Assembly: GCF_030247195.1 (NCBI RefSeq)
Contig: NC_080671.1
Coordinates: 298,254,917 to 298,318,916 of the forward strand
Reading direction: 5' to 3'
DNA: 64,000 nucleotides
Origin: Topomyia yanbarensis
Lineage: Eukaryota; Arthropoda; Insecta; Diptera; Culicidae
Below the pieces are notes generated by a model. That model searched no databases. It saw only the letters and a program-made list of their open reading frames with translations, and had not been told where the DNA came from. A program made the translations under genes and the position numbers. Positions 48,057 through 60,104 of the stretch are shown in pieces. Position 1 is the first letter of the stretch, and each line of letters starts with the position of its first letter.

Positions 48057-51000
48057 TTGCCTTCATGACGATAATCGATCTACCCTACTCCATGAGCTTT
48101 GCGACAACTTCAATATGACCATTTTGAATACGGGTGAAATGACACGGATTCCTGCCCCTCCAGCGCGTCCGAGCGCCTTAGACCTGTCCCTCTGCTCGAC
48201 ATCGCTGCGGTTAGATTGCATGTGGAAGGTAGTTTCTGATCCCCACGGCAGCGACCATCTGCCAATCGTAATTAATATTGCTAACGGTTCAGGGCCACCG
48301 AATACAATCAATGTTTCGCATGACCTCACACGAAATATTGATTGGAAGAGCTACGCGTCCGCGATATCCGAAAAAGTAGAATCGACACAAGAGCTTCCTC
48401 CGGAGGAAGAGTACGGGTTCCTGGCTGGCTTGATTCTCGATACCGCGATTCAAGCTCAGACTAAACGCGTACCAGACGCGAATTCACGCGGGCGTCCTCC
48501 CAATCCATGGTGGGACAAAGAGTGCTCAGACGTGTACGCGGAGAAGGCCGCTGCGTATAAGACCTTCCGGGACGACGGGCTGCCAGCTAGCTACCGACAG
48601 TACGCGATGGCGGAAACGCGCATGAAGAGTTTGATAAAAGCCAAAAAACGTAGCTACTGGCGCCGGTTCGTCGACGGACTAACGAGAGAAACATCGATGA
48701 GCACTCTTTGGAGTACGGCCCGGCGCTTACGAAACCGAAAGAGTACCAATGAGAGCGTGGAATATTCAAACCGTTGGATATTCGATTTTGCCAAGAAGGT
48801 TTGTCCGGATTCCGCCCGGCACAGAAGATCTACCGCGCCGCGTCCCCTCACAATAACGCGAACGAAACACCGTTTTCGATGGTGGAGTTCTCACTTGCTC
48901 TGTTATCATGTAACAATAAAGCCCCAGGGCCAGACAGAATCAAATTTAACTTGTTAAAGAATCTGCCAGACTCTGCCAAGAGACGCTTGTTGAATTTATT
49001 TAATAAGTTTCTTGAGGGTAATATTGTCCCTCATGACTGGAGGCAAGTGAAGGTCATCGCCATTCAAAAACCAGGAAAACCAGCCTCCGACCACAACTCG
49101 TATCGACCGATTGCAATGCTGTCCTGTATCCGAAAGTTGTTCGAGAAAATGATCTTGTTTCGCCTCGATAATTGGGTTGAAGCAAATGGCTTACTGTCAG
49201 ATACACAATTTGGTTTCCGCAAAGGCAAAGGGACGAACGATTGTCTTGCGTTGCTCTCAACAGAAATTCAAATGGCTTATGCTAGCAAAGAGCAGATGGC
49301 ATCAGTTTTCCTAGATATATAGGGGGCTTTTGATTCAGTTTCTATCAAAATTCTTTCTGAGAAGCTGCACCAGCATGGTCTTTCAACGACTCTAAACAAC
49401 TTTTTGCTAAACTTGCTGTCTGAAAAACATATGCATTTTTCGCATGGTGATTTATCGACATCACGAATTAGCTACATGGGTCTTCCCCAGGGCTCATGTC
49501 TAAGCCCCCTACTGTATAACTTTTACGTGAATGACATTGACGAATGTCTTGTCAATTCCTGCACGCTAAGGCAGCTTGCAGATGACGGTGTGGTCTCTAT
49601 TACAGGTCCCAAAGCCGTCGATCTGCAAGGACCATTGCAAGATACCTTGGACAATTTGTCTGCTTGGGCCCTCCAGCTAGGTATCGAGTTCTCCACGGAG
49701 AAAACTGAGCTAGTCGTATTTTCAAGGAAGCGTGAACCAGCGCAACTACAGCTTCAATTAATGGGTCAAACTATTGCTCAGGTTTCAACTTTCAAATATC
49801 TCGGGGTCTGGTTCGACTCTAAAGGAACCTGGGGATGTCACATTAGGTATCTGAAACAGAAGTGCCAGCAAAGGATCAACTTTCTCCGTACAATAACCGG
49901 AACATGGTGGGGTGCCCACCCAGGAGACCTGATCAGGCTATACCAAACAACAATATTGTCGGTGATGGAGTACGGGAGTTTCTGTTTCCGCTCCGCTGCG
50001 AACATGCATTTCATCATACTAGAGCGAATCCAATATTATTGTTTGCGTATTGCTTTGGGTTGCATGCACTCGACACATACGATGAGTTTAGAAGTGCTGG
50101 CGGGCGTCCTTCCGCTGAAAAATCGATTTTGGGAACTCTCATATCGATTGCTCATCCGATGCGATATCTTGAACCCGTTAGTAATTGCAAATTTCGAAAG
50201 GCTTGTCGAGCTCAATTCTCAAACCCGATTTATGTCCTTGTACTTCGATAACATGGCACAAAATATCAATCCTTCTTCACACTATCCCAACCGTGTCAAT
50301 CTCTTTCATGCTTCTGATTCAACTGTATTCTTCGACACATCCATGAAAGACGAGATTCGTGGAATCCCGGATCACATACGTCCGCAAGTGATCCCAAGCA
50401 TCTTTCATAGTAAATTTCGAGAAGTCGACTGCAACAAGATGTTTTACACCGACGGGTCAAGCCTCGACGGCTCCACTTGCTTCGGTATATTCAATCAAAA
50501 CCTCACCGCCTCATTCAAACTCAATGATCCTGCTTCAGTTTACGTCGCAGAACTTGCTGCTATTCAGTATACTCTTGGGATCATTGATACTTTGCCCAGC
50601 GATCATTACTTTATTGTCTCGGATAGCCTCAGCTCAATCGAGGCTCTCCGTTCAATGAAACCTAGAAAGCACATTCCATATTTTCTGGGGAAAATCTGGG
50701 AGCGCCTGCGTGCTTTGTCTGTAAGATCGTACAAGATTACCTTAGTTTGGGTTCCCTCGCATTGCTTCATTCCAGGTAATGAAGAAGCGGACTCTTTAGC
50801 TAAGGCGGGCGCTTTACACGGTGACATATATGAAAGGCCAATTAGCTTCAGCGAATTTTTCAGTATCACTCATCAGAGAACCCTCGAAAGTTGGCAAACT
50901 TCATGGAGCAATGGTGAACTGGGAAGGTGGCTACATTCGATAATCCCTAAGGTATCGACGAAACCTTGGTTCAGAGGGATGGATGTGGGTCGGGATTTCA

Positions 51001-51290
51001 TTCGCGTGATGTCTCGGCTCATGTCCAATCACTACACGCTGGACGCACATCTCCGGCGTATTGGGCTCGTGGATAGCGGTATCTGCGCTTGTGGCAACGG
51101 TTATCACGAAATCGAACATGTTGTCTGGGCATGCGCCGAGTACTGTTCTGCCAGATCTCAACTATTCGATTCCCTTCGGGCCCGAGGAAGATCACCCAAT
51201 GTCCCGGTTCGAGATGTACTAGCAAGCCGCGATATTCTCTACATGTCCCTCATATACACGTTCCTCAAAACCATCAATATCCAAATTTAA
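48057..51290 (+). pseudogene. LINE ORF2 pseudogene (endonuclease end, RT, RNase H)
   Basis: The frame is parallel to residues 160-1235 of the intact ORF2 at 2754-6461. It keeps GSDHLPI, GFRKGKGTND, GLPQGSCLSPLL, LADD and the RNase H residues (YTDGSS, VSDS, WVPSH, EEADSLAK). Two lesions are seen. A one-base deletion at about 48815-48820, just after CPDS, shifts frame. A TAG at 49319-49321 replaces the Lys codon in FLDIKGAFD, one of the RT motifs. The first residues of the frame that opens at 48028 (MNMVYNVISL) come from flanking DNA, not from the LINE. Confidence 0.9.
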
Positions 51291-51541
51291 ATGCCCCTAT
51301 CTTTTCTCTTATTATTCCCAGAAGTGCCCTCTTCCGCCTACCGTACCCCAACGATGTTTTGATACGACTCCAAGACGAGACAAAACATCTGTCGAATGAA
51401 CCAACAACACGAGATCTACAGTACAACATCACACACGCAGCGCGGTGTGCTCCCGATCCGTATCTGAGCCGTACTACGAAATCGTCTGGAGGAACCCCTG
51501 CCGGCTCGAGGAAAACCGCCCGGCGTCCCAATACTTGATAC

Positions 51542-51933
51542 ATCCGTTCGAATCTGTAATCCTGGTCGTTGATTCCTGATGCCGGAAACTGAAAGTTTAT
51601 ATCCCCCCCCCCCCCCTCAGCCTTGTCCACCCTCTCTCCCATGTCTCTGATGCACAGATGTATGACTTCACCCCTTCTCCCCTTGAATATCTTCCCAAAA
51701 CTTATGTGCCCCCCTATCTTCTAGTGTTAGTTGATCAATCCGTTCGAATCTGTAATCCTGGCCGTTAATTCCTGATGCCGGAAACTGAAAGTTTATATCT
51801 CACCCCCCCCCCCCCCCCTTCAGCCTTGTCCGCTCTCCCTCCCATGTCTCTGATACACAGATGTATGACTTCACCCCCTTCTCCCCTTGAATATATTCCC
51901 AAAACTTAAGTGCTTAGTTTTAGTTGATCAATA
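51542..51933 (+). repeat. 196-bp tandem duplication in LINE 3' UTR
   Basis: ATCCGTTCGAATCTGTAATC starts at 51542 and 51738. Each unit contains GCCGGAAACTGAAAG, a poly-C run and CAGATGTATGACTTCACCCC. Confidence 0.9.
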
Positions 51934-52365
51934 TTTAATCTCGTTAAGAAATGCCCAACAGTACCACTACTTTAAAATAGCCCTAATTAATTCCCCTTAA
52001 TCTTGAACCACTCTTTCTAGTTATTTCTAGTTAATAAGCTTGTAAAATGTTCCGCTTAGTTAATAATTAATTTCTCCTACAATCTCCCTTCTAAAAATCA
52101 TAAAGTGAATTATTATACAAAGAACAGACAAAATGACCCGTTCCCCAAATCTTACGAATATTATATTATACCCTCTTTTATATGTATAAGTTAGCTGTAA
52201 AGTTTTTTTTTAGTTTCATTATATAAAAGAAAATAATATTGAAATGTGTAACCCCCTAGTTTTAAGAAATTCAAAATATAAAACAATGAAAAAATGGCAC
52301 CTTTAAGCTAACGCATACGTGCCTTATCAAATAAACAAATTGAAAAAAAAAAACGTTATTTCGCT

Positions 52366-52863
52366 ATTTTGCTAATAATGGTGCATACTATCGTGAACGT
52401 TATAGAGTTGTATTGTTAGTCTCTAGCCACTCCAAGGATTGAAAAAGCTTCTCTAACATTATATTTAGTAGTCAGACAGTTCAGCTAAATCTGACAATTT
52501 CAAATTAAATCAAATGCTTACAGAACAATAATGGAAGCTTACCTTTTTTGAAAACGTTTGTATTAGTTGCTGTTCTGCAGCACATGAAAAAGCCAACAAA
52601 AATTATTTATTTGCTTCAGATAATTATGTGGTCATTGGATAAGAAATCTGACATTTTAGCCTGGTGTGGCTTATTATACCATCCTACCCACCTACTTCAC
52701 TAACCATGCATATAGAATTTGGCAGACCTACTTTGCTGAAAATGTAGTAATTCAAATTATCAGCACGATTACCTAATCAATCATGAAAAACCAAAAGTTC
52801 AGTAATTGAGATGATTTTCAGCTCAATTACTGAACTTACCGCTCAGCTCAATTACTGAAAATA
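52366..52863. other. AT-rich sequence with a small hairpin
   Basis: GTTCAGTAATTGAG at 52798 pairs with CTCAATTACTGAAC at 52832-52845, and the motif occurs a third time at 52856. No gene was recognised. Confidence 0.5.
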
Positions 52864-53946
52864 GTAGTTACCGTAGTTACCGCACCCGCACCGCAACATC
52901 TGCGGTGCGGTGAGACACTTTTTCCCGCAGATGCGGTGCGGGAAAGAGCTGTTACCGCGCGGTTTTACCGCAACCGTACCGCAAAAAAAAATTGCTAAAG
53001 TGATAATTTTGATTATTCTAAAATGATAAACAGACTGCTATAACGAAAGAAAATCTAGCTGTGTCCGAAATATTTTAACGCTATTATTTTTACGACATAT
53101 TTTGAACTAGTTATTTTATACTTCTAAGTAAAACTACACAAACTAACCACTTCAAATACATAAAATTCAAGATCCAAATAGAGACAAAATTATTAGATCA
53201 TTTAAAAACAATAAACTTGTACTCTTAAATCCAATTTTAAAGTGCATCACTTCTCCCGATTTCTGTTGGAAATCGTGGAATTATGAATCATTTTCGATAT
53301 CAATTTTTCAACTGTGAATTTTGACTAATTTAAAGGAATTAGAGATGAACTAATTATGTTGGGACCTAAACACAACCCAAAGAATATTATTATCTTCATC
53401 AAACCAAACGAATTTGAAGTAATAGGCAGTAAAGGATACAAATGTATGAAAGCGTCCAAAATAAGGAGGGGTCCAAATTGGATGATTATTCTATCATTCG
53501 TTCATCAACATCGTATTTCTATCTTCTTTGATTGCTGTGTAAATTCAATGTGAATTTTTCTGCAGTCAATTTCATTGGACTCTTTCTCAAAAAGTATGCT
53601 ACATAACTTTTTTTCGCCAACTTCCATTCAAATTTACTATGATTTTCTACCAAATTAAGTCCTAATATTTTTCAGTTAGGACTATTTTGTAGCTTTTTTG
53701 AAGCTTTTTTTGCCAAATACCACATAGTTTGACTCCCGTTCACTTCAATTGAAGTTTTTGCCATTGTCTCTTTGGGAAAATATCAGAGGAAAATACATTA
53801 AATGCTAGAACTTTCGAACTAGCCTTTAGAAAATTACACTTCATACATTTTCAAAGAAAGCAATCTTAGTTTTTGAATGATAATACATCTGTTTCTTGAA
53901 GAATGCGGAAGTTAGAGTTTTAGAATATGTTGTCCGTAAAACCCCT

Positions 53947-54330
53947 CACACCCAAAAATAATGAAATTTAAACGACATGTAAATCAATACGAATGTAAAC
54001 ATACAACGATTGAATCATAAATTTGATTGAAAAATACGTTAAAATCAATTGGAGCATCAAACAGCATACAATTTTACACTTTCATTCGTGTAATATTACA
54101 TGTCATTCATTTTACAGCAGTATTCGAGTAAAAATACATTGAAGTGCATTTGTTTTCCGTTTAAAGAAACTGTAATTTTCAATCCCCGTGTAAAATTATA
54201 ATAAAATTCGCTGAAAAAAACACGACAAGTCGTGTGTATTTGAGGTGGAACTTTATTTTACATTTATATTCATGCTCCAAATATGTGCATGAAAATAAAC
54301 TTAAAATTACAAAATATTTTTTTCTGTGCT
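53947..54330. mobile_element. About 384-bp MITE nested in copy B
   Basis: Copy A reads straight through at 19452-19458 ('aaaatagggggttttacgg' in its orientation), whereas copy B has 384 extra bases between AAAACCCCT and ATTTTTAAAA. The ends CACACCCAAAAATAA and the inverse of the right end AGCACAGAAAAAAATA are loosely inverted. Confidence 0.65.
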
Positions 54331-54543
54331 ATTTTTAAAAATCATTTCTGCTGTACGCTACAAATCATACATTTTTTGCAGTTTTTCTAATATTCAATAA
54401 TTCTGTACTGGTTGAGACCGGACTCCTGATTAGATGTAATGTATAGAGCAATTTTTTGTCAAATATGGCGTCGTTCTTATTGATGAAATACAATATGTTT
54501 TTATTTCACTGTATTGGAATATATGCGCTACTATATAGAAGTA

Positions 54544-55033
54544 CACTCAAGTTTTTTTTTACGCGGTTTTTTTTGCGCGGTTTTTTTTACGCGGTTTTTT
54601 TTACGCGGATTTTGAAATTTACGCGGTTTTCATTTACGCGGATTTTGAAATTTACGCGGTTTTCATTTACGCGGTTTTTGAAATTTACGCGGTTTTCATT
54701 TACGCGGTTTTTGAAATTTACGCGGTTTTCATTTACGCGGATTTTGAAATTTACGCGGTATCGATCAATGAGGTTCCCTTTATCGCGGATTCTTAAATTT
54801 AAGTGGTCTTCATTTACGCGGATTTTGAAATTTACGCGGTTTTCATTTACGCGGATTTTGAAATTTACGCGGTTTTCATTTACGCGGATTTTGAAATTTA
54901 CGCGGTTTTCATTTACGCGGATTTTGAAATTTACGCGGTTTTCATTTACGCGGATTTTGAAATTTACGCGGTTTTCATTTACGCGGTTTTCATTTACGCG
55001 GCTCGTATCCCCCGCGTAAAAAAAACCTGAGTG
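54544..55033. mobile_element. 490-bp TA-inserting MITE made of iterated TTTACGCGG
   Basis: The left TIR CACTCAAGTTTTTTTTTT is followed by ACGCGG, and the right end inverse is CACTCAGGTTTTTTTTACGC. TA flanks both sides (54542-54543 and 55034-55035), and copy A has a single TA at the matching site (19236-19237). The interior is a tandem array of about 34-bp units, ACGCGGATTTTGAAATTT then ACGCGGTTTTCATTT. TIR type and TA duplication fit Tc1/mariner. The 187-codon open frame across it is only the repeat in translation. Confidence 0.88.
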
Positions 55034-55264
55034 TACTGGTATTTCGACTTTAATTTTTTTTGGTGAAATTCTCTTAAGAATGAAAGAATGAAAATGTGAA
55101 AATTTAAAGAAAAAATATGCAACTTCATTTCTTATTACAGTTTTATTCCACTTTTTTCAATTAACTGAAGGGTTGCTAAAATAAAAGTTTTCTTATTACT
55201 GCAGTAGAACGTTTTTCGATTTATAATGTTTGCCTTAAAATGTACTGATTTTCTTTAATAGAAA

Positions 55265-55531
55265 GGGGTGGTTGTAGCGTAGTTGGTAAATCGATTGCCT
55301 TGTACGCAGCGCAGCTGGGTTCGGGTGCCGACCCCGCACATAGGGTTAGAAATTTTTCATAAGAGATTTTTCTAATCCGAAGAGGCGAATGACCTTAAGG
55401 TTAAAACCTCTATAATCTAAATAAAAATAATTTTCATAAGAGATTTCATTCAATTTTTCATAAGAGATTTTTCTAATCCGAAGAGGCGAATGACCTTAAG
55501 GTTAAAACCTCTATAATCTAAATAAAAAAAA
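55265..55531 (+). mobile_element. tRNA-derived SINE (Feilai-like), 267 bp, with 9-bp target duplication
   Basis: TAATAGAAA at 55256-55264 is repeated at 55532-55540. The head contains a Pol III A-box-like TAGCGTAGTTGG (55275-55286) and a B-box GGTTCGGGTGCC (about 55318-55329). The body has a duplicated segment of about 75 bases ('cataagagatttttctaatc' at 55357 and 55457) and ends in an A-rich AATAAAAAAAAT tail. Copy A is uninterrupted at the matching point (18950-18960). The name Feilai-like is by overall resemblance. Confidence 0.88.
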
Positions 55532-55683
55532 TAATAGAAAATGTAAAAGTTGATTTTTTTATAAACATTGCATTCTAAGGAGTCTCTTAAAGTTAAATTT
55601 CGTGTAAATAAAAATAACATTCTATTATATGTGGTTACACAAATGTACAATTTTTCAACACTATTTTTAAAAATATTAAAATT

Positions 55684-55805
55684 TTACCGCATTACCGCGC
55701 GGTGCGGTGCGGTAAATAAAGTGCGGTTGCGGTAAGCGGTGCGGTTTTATTATTATTTTTTTTGCGGTTGCGGTGCGGACAATCCATTTACCGTCCACAT
55801 CCGCA
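55684..55805. repeat. GCGGT-rich array, right end of copy B
   Basis: It contains repeated GCGGT, GCGGTTGCGG and CCGCGCGG with internal palindromes. The equivalent array at 26808-26945 is inverted. Confidence 0.8.
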
Positions 55806-55818
55806 CCGTGACGAACTT

Positions 55819-56285
55819 TACTTTCAGCCATCCTCAGAATTAGCTGTTTGACCCTCTATTCCCCGTTGGGTAGCTACACCTATGTGCATAAACATACTCA
55901 TCGAAAATGTGCATACCTTTCAACATTCGCTGAAAAAGAATTTTTTGAGATTACTTAGAGTTGAGACAAAAACTCAATATGACTAAGAACAAGAGTAACC
56001 TTTCGGAAAGTAGATGGAAGATGATGAAAAATGACCTTTACATTTTGTCTCTAGCAGGATCGGTTTTTATGAGCATTTGATTCTTGTTGTATTAGCAATT
56101 ATATGAATAGCCGCTATGCAGGATTAGAGTTGATAAAAATTTCAATATATTTCAAGCTTTTACTGGTGCACTAGGTACTGGGACTAGTTAAGTTGTGAGC
56201 TTAAATAGTGAAGAAAAGTAAAATAAATGCTTGATAACTTTGTTACGTTCACGATCACTTTCGTTCGAAACTGTAAAATTTCGAA
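55819..56285. other. Unassigned sequence with mosquito repeat traces
   Basis: 'cgaaaatgtgcataccttt' (55901) resembles 'aaaaaatgcataactttc' at 23044, and 'gagttgagacaaaaac' resembles 23877. An old repeat copy is likely. Confidence 0.4.
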
Positions 56286-57046
56286 AGGGGCCGTACACAA
56301 ATGACGTAGCTTTTTTCGGCGTTTTCCGACCCCTCCCTCCCCCCTCGTAGCATTTCGTCACAACATTCTAACCCCCCTGTAAATAACGTAGCATTTCTGA
56401 CAACCCCCTTTTCCAACGCGACATGTTTCTTTTAAATACATGTTTTTACAAAATGTTTGACGGCTTTTATCTACATTTTCATATTAATAGCAAATTGCGA
56501 ACAAAATAAGCCCATTTCATGACAAATATCGAGTTGATAATTTTGTTTTGAATTTTATATGTCATGGAACATGAAGAAAAGATCTCTCAGTTCATAATGC
56601 TGCAGCTGCGAATGATTCTAAGAAGCATACATTCAACAAAATTACTAAATTTTGTTTGGTTGAATCCGAAGAGAAAATTTAATTCAGCTAACAAACTAAG
56701 TCTACTAGTTAGCAAGATTAGCTAACTAATGTAGCAAGTTAGTCCTGTGTAGTCCGCATGCAGTATATATTCGTTTTTTGCGAGGTTGCAATTCCCCGAA
56801 TCGAAAAACTTACCACATTAAAAATTTCGTGAAAAGTAGCTTGTGTGAATTTAAATTTATTTCTTGGGAATGGAGGAACATCAAATTACTTTCTCTAATC
56901 AATGGGTTTTAATTCCCGTCAAAAAAAACCTTAATGCTACGTCGCGCAACTTCTGACTCTACCCTCCCCCTCGTCACACTTCGTCACAAATTTAGTATAC
57001 CCCCCCTACCCCCCAAAATGCTACGTCATTTATACATGGTCGCAAA
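56286..57046. mobile_element. 0.76-kb TIR element ('aaatgacgtagc' ends)
   Basis: GGGGCCGTACACAAATGACG at 56286, followed by TAGC, and the inverse of the right end, CGACCATGTATAAATGACG plus TAGC, match. CT-rich tracts follow both ends (56325-56400 and 56955-57015). No coding region. Confidence 0.65.
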
Positions 57047-57050
57047 TAAG

Positions 57051-57400
57051 TGAATTTTACAACGTAAAACAGCACAACTTTTGATTAGGGGGGGGGGTAA
57101 AGGGTTTCAGCAATAAAAAAAACTTTTTTTGCGAATTTTTTACGAATTTAGGTTGAGAGGTAGGAGGTGGAGAGAGACTAGGTTAGTGAAATTTAGTTCA
57201 GTCATCACCGAAGTGGCTTTAGATCTGGAATTTGCCCGGAACCCCGTGACTTCAGGAATTATCGATGGTAGACAATACATTCCAAAAAATTTTGATTCGC
57301 CATCAGTGACCTAGGTCTGGGAATCGTAGTAATTTGATGTTCATTTCAATAGATTTTATACCTATGAGGTATTACGATTATACCGGTTTATTTGAGAAAA
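57051..57400. other. Unassigned sequence
   Basis: A G-run (57088-57097) and an A/T-rich remainder; no gene signal. Confidence 0.4.
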
Positions 57401-58542
57401 TCCTATGTGACCGCAATAACCAACCTGTAACTCTGGAACCAAAAGTCCGAAGTGAATGAAATTCAATAGCAGTCAATGGGTGTATTATATCTTCCATTTG
57501 AAATCAAGTTTGTTAACATCGGTTAAGAGTTTGCTGAAAAATAGGTGTGACATTAGCTCGGGAACTTGGTGAGTTCCCAAGGGGCATCAATATCCGTCAT
57601 AGGTGACCAATGTGGTCAAAACTACTTAAATTGGTCATTAGTGATCGTGACCCGCAAATCCAAGTAATGTTGAACGTATTTGAATATGTATTACATCATT
57701 CGGACATCATAGGGTTACAAGTTTATATGGGAATTTGCTGTCTGACCACACTCTTCAACCTGTAACTCCGGAAGATTCAATAGCGTCTTATGGGAGCCGT
57801 CCATTTGAAACTGAGTTTGTGCAAATCGGTTCAGCCATCTCTGAGAAAATTGAGTGACATTATTTGACACACACATACATACACCCATACATACCCACAT
57901 ACATACACACAGACATTTTGCGATCTCGACGAACTGAATCGAATGAGATATGACACTCAGCCCTCCGGGACTCGGTTGGACAATCAATTTTTGGCAAAGT
58001 TGTTTTTCATCAAAAAAATTTTTTTCGGGATGATATAAAATCTCAACGTTTCATGCATTTTAAAGATGTTTGGAATCAAAAATACGAATTCGATTTCTGA
58101 TGTTTCACGGGGTCTCTCCTTTGAAAAAAAAATTGATTCCCGGCTTATATGGGAAGTTCATATGGAACCGGACGGTTTAGTCTATATTTCCGGAACCATA
58201 AAAGCGATCCGTACGAAATTTTATAGACATGTGTGGGTATAATATAGCTATCATTTGTGAAAATCGACCCAACCATTTCCGAGAAACTGATTTGAGTTTA
58301 TTAATTTTGAAAGATGTCCGCTTTTCCCGAGCACTTCCGGAACCGTCTATGGTGGTCAATGTAGTCAACGAAAGTTCGGTTGGCCGTCAGTGATCTAAAA
58401 CTGCAAATTTAAGTTGCTTGAGAGACATTTTAGCGAAATTTTTATCTTCTTTGCCCTCATCCGAGTATCGGTTTGCATCGGAATTTACTTTGTGACGCGC
58501 CACAACCCATAACTCCATAACTGAAATTTAATAGCAATTTAC
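57400..58542. repeat. Mosquito interspersed repeat, left part (interrupted)
   Basis: It matches the families at 20902-21494 and 27880-28210: 'cctgtaactctggaacc' (57423), 'gcaaatcggttcagccatc' (57820), a (CA)n tract (57866-57916), 'catttccgagaaactg' (58273) and 'cttccggaaccgtctatgg' (58334). It stops at 58542 where a hAT-type element is inserted and resumes at 60105. Confidence 0.75.
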
Positions 58543-58549
58543 TAAAGAT

Positions 58550-58805
58550 GGTCGGGTTTCAATTTTTTCGAACCCGAATCCGAGAGCTTGAAAATTGAAA
58601 ACCTTGAACCCGACCCGAGCCCGATATTATAAAATTTGAAAAACCCGAACCCGACCCGAGCCCGAACAGTTTTAAATTGAAAAACCCGAACCCGAGAATG
58701 AAAATTTTCCAAAAATCCGAACTCGACCCGAACCTGAGAGTTTAAAAATTTTAAAACCCGACCCGAAGCAGAAAATTTAAAATTTAAGAAACCCGATCCC
58801 AGCTC
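58550..58805. repeat. CCCGAACCCGACCCGA subterminal array
   Basis: About five units of roughly 55 bases are built on AACCCGACCCGAGCCCGA, separated by AT-rich 'aaaatttgaaaa' spacers, beginning directly inside the left end of the hAT-type element. Confidence 0.85.
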
Positions 58806-59364
58806 GACTGATTAATACGGAGAATCAACCAAATATCCTTAAGATTTTTAATTTTAAACACCAGAGCTGGATTTTAAGCTCATCTAAGAATTATAGAATC
58901 ACTCGAACCTGAAGTAGCACCATACGCGTCCAGTAATATCTACCTATGGCGAAACGAATTACTGGCAAAGAGAATTGCATTTATATGTACTATTATTGAG
59001 CGTCGAATTTGTAATGTTCTGAAAAACTTATAAATCGTCGATATCTTAACCTGGAAGTAGGATAAATTAAGCTTAATGATGACAGTTTTATATTATGATG
59101 ATTATGATGGTCCCACCTCAAACAACCTTGCCCGTCGTACTTTTCCAAAATTTCGTATTTTTTATAGAAAACTATTGCTGCAAGAGTAGTTTTGTATAAT
59201 TTATTAAATTAAGCTATGGCAATTAGCTATTCGTTTTTGACAGTTTACACGACGTCACCCGCGCTACTGGGTGGTACGATCTAACTTGTGTCGAAAGGTG
59301 TCAATCAAGATTTTCTGACGCGTTCTTGATGTAGTATTAGGACGATCGTATATAATTTCTTATA

Positions 59365-59595
<231 letters not shown>

Positions 59596-60104
59596 GTACA
59601 ATTTCTTTTATGCTTTAGATAGTACGGTATGCGCGCCACTAGAGATGCTTCGACATCTACGATGGAGTTCTCGGAACGACTCCAAACTTCTACAAATTCG
59701 CTAATGACTTGAACAGATTTTTGGAATCAATTCCTTAAGATCGTGGAATGGAATCTGGATCATGCAACAGTCCAGCCCGGGGACAATCTGACAGAAAGTG
59801 CACGAATTTCCACGATCTTATGGAATTGATCGCAAAAATATTCTCAGCCTACCTGATAACCCTTGCTAAATCAGAGACTCGGTACCTTGGGAGATGTTGG
59901 TTCAAATCCAAAGTTTTTCGTCATTTATAACCTCGATTTATTTTATTTTAAATTTTTTGTATTAAAAGTGGAAAAATACTGGTATTCAATTTTGAAAACT
60001 TTTCGAATGTTTGCGACTGTCATCTATTCTTATCACGAAGTAAAAATAATCACTACAAAAAGAGACTGGGTGCTGTGTATAGACGTAAACAGCGTCCATC
60101 TCTA

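Larger units (their letters stand above)
48057..52351 (+). mobile_element. 5'-truncated I-group LINE copy with 14-bp target-site duplication
   Basis: AACGTTATTTCGCT at 48043-48056 is repeated exactly at 52352-52365, directly after the A-run ending 52351. The element begins inside the endonuclease domain at CLHDDNRS, so more than half of the element (5' UTR, ORF1 and endonuclease N-terminus) was lost in truncated reverse transcription. The 3' UTR (51291-52351) contains a 196-bp tandem duplication (from 51542 and 51738) with poly-C runs in each unit. The perfect target duplication suggests fairly recent insertion, despite two coding lesions. Confidence 0.93.
52864..55818 (+). mobile_element. 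Old DNA element copy B with three nested insertions
   Basis: This is the inverse of 18855-20188 plus 26600-26956. GCGGT-rich arrays lie at both sides (52870-52983 and 55684-55805), and the right end CGTGACGAAC matches the end of copy A (CGCGACGAACCC). Relative to copy A it carries insertions at about 53947-54330, 54544-55033 and 55265-55531. Removing them leaves an element of about 1.8 kb without coding capacity. Iterated GC-rich arrays beside the ends resemble some hAT elements, but the class is not proven. Confidence 0.7.

Noticed and set aside
54456..55019. 187-codon open frame with repeated FTRILKFTRFS-type peptides
   Set aside because: It is the translation of the TTTACGCGG tandem array inside a MITE; the repeat period happens to keep frames open. 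No start context or splice evidence.
59870..59940. Possible tRNA gene with GGTTCAAATCC B-box-like word
   Set aside because: No convincing A-box or cloverleaf stems could be drawn, and it lies inside the hAT-type element; probably chance or a degraded tRNA-derived piece.
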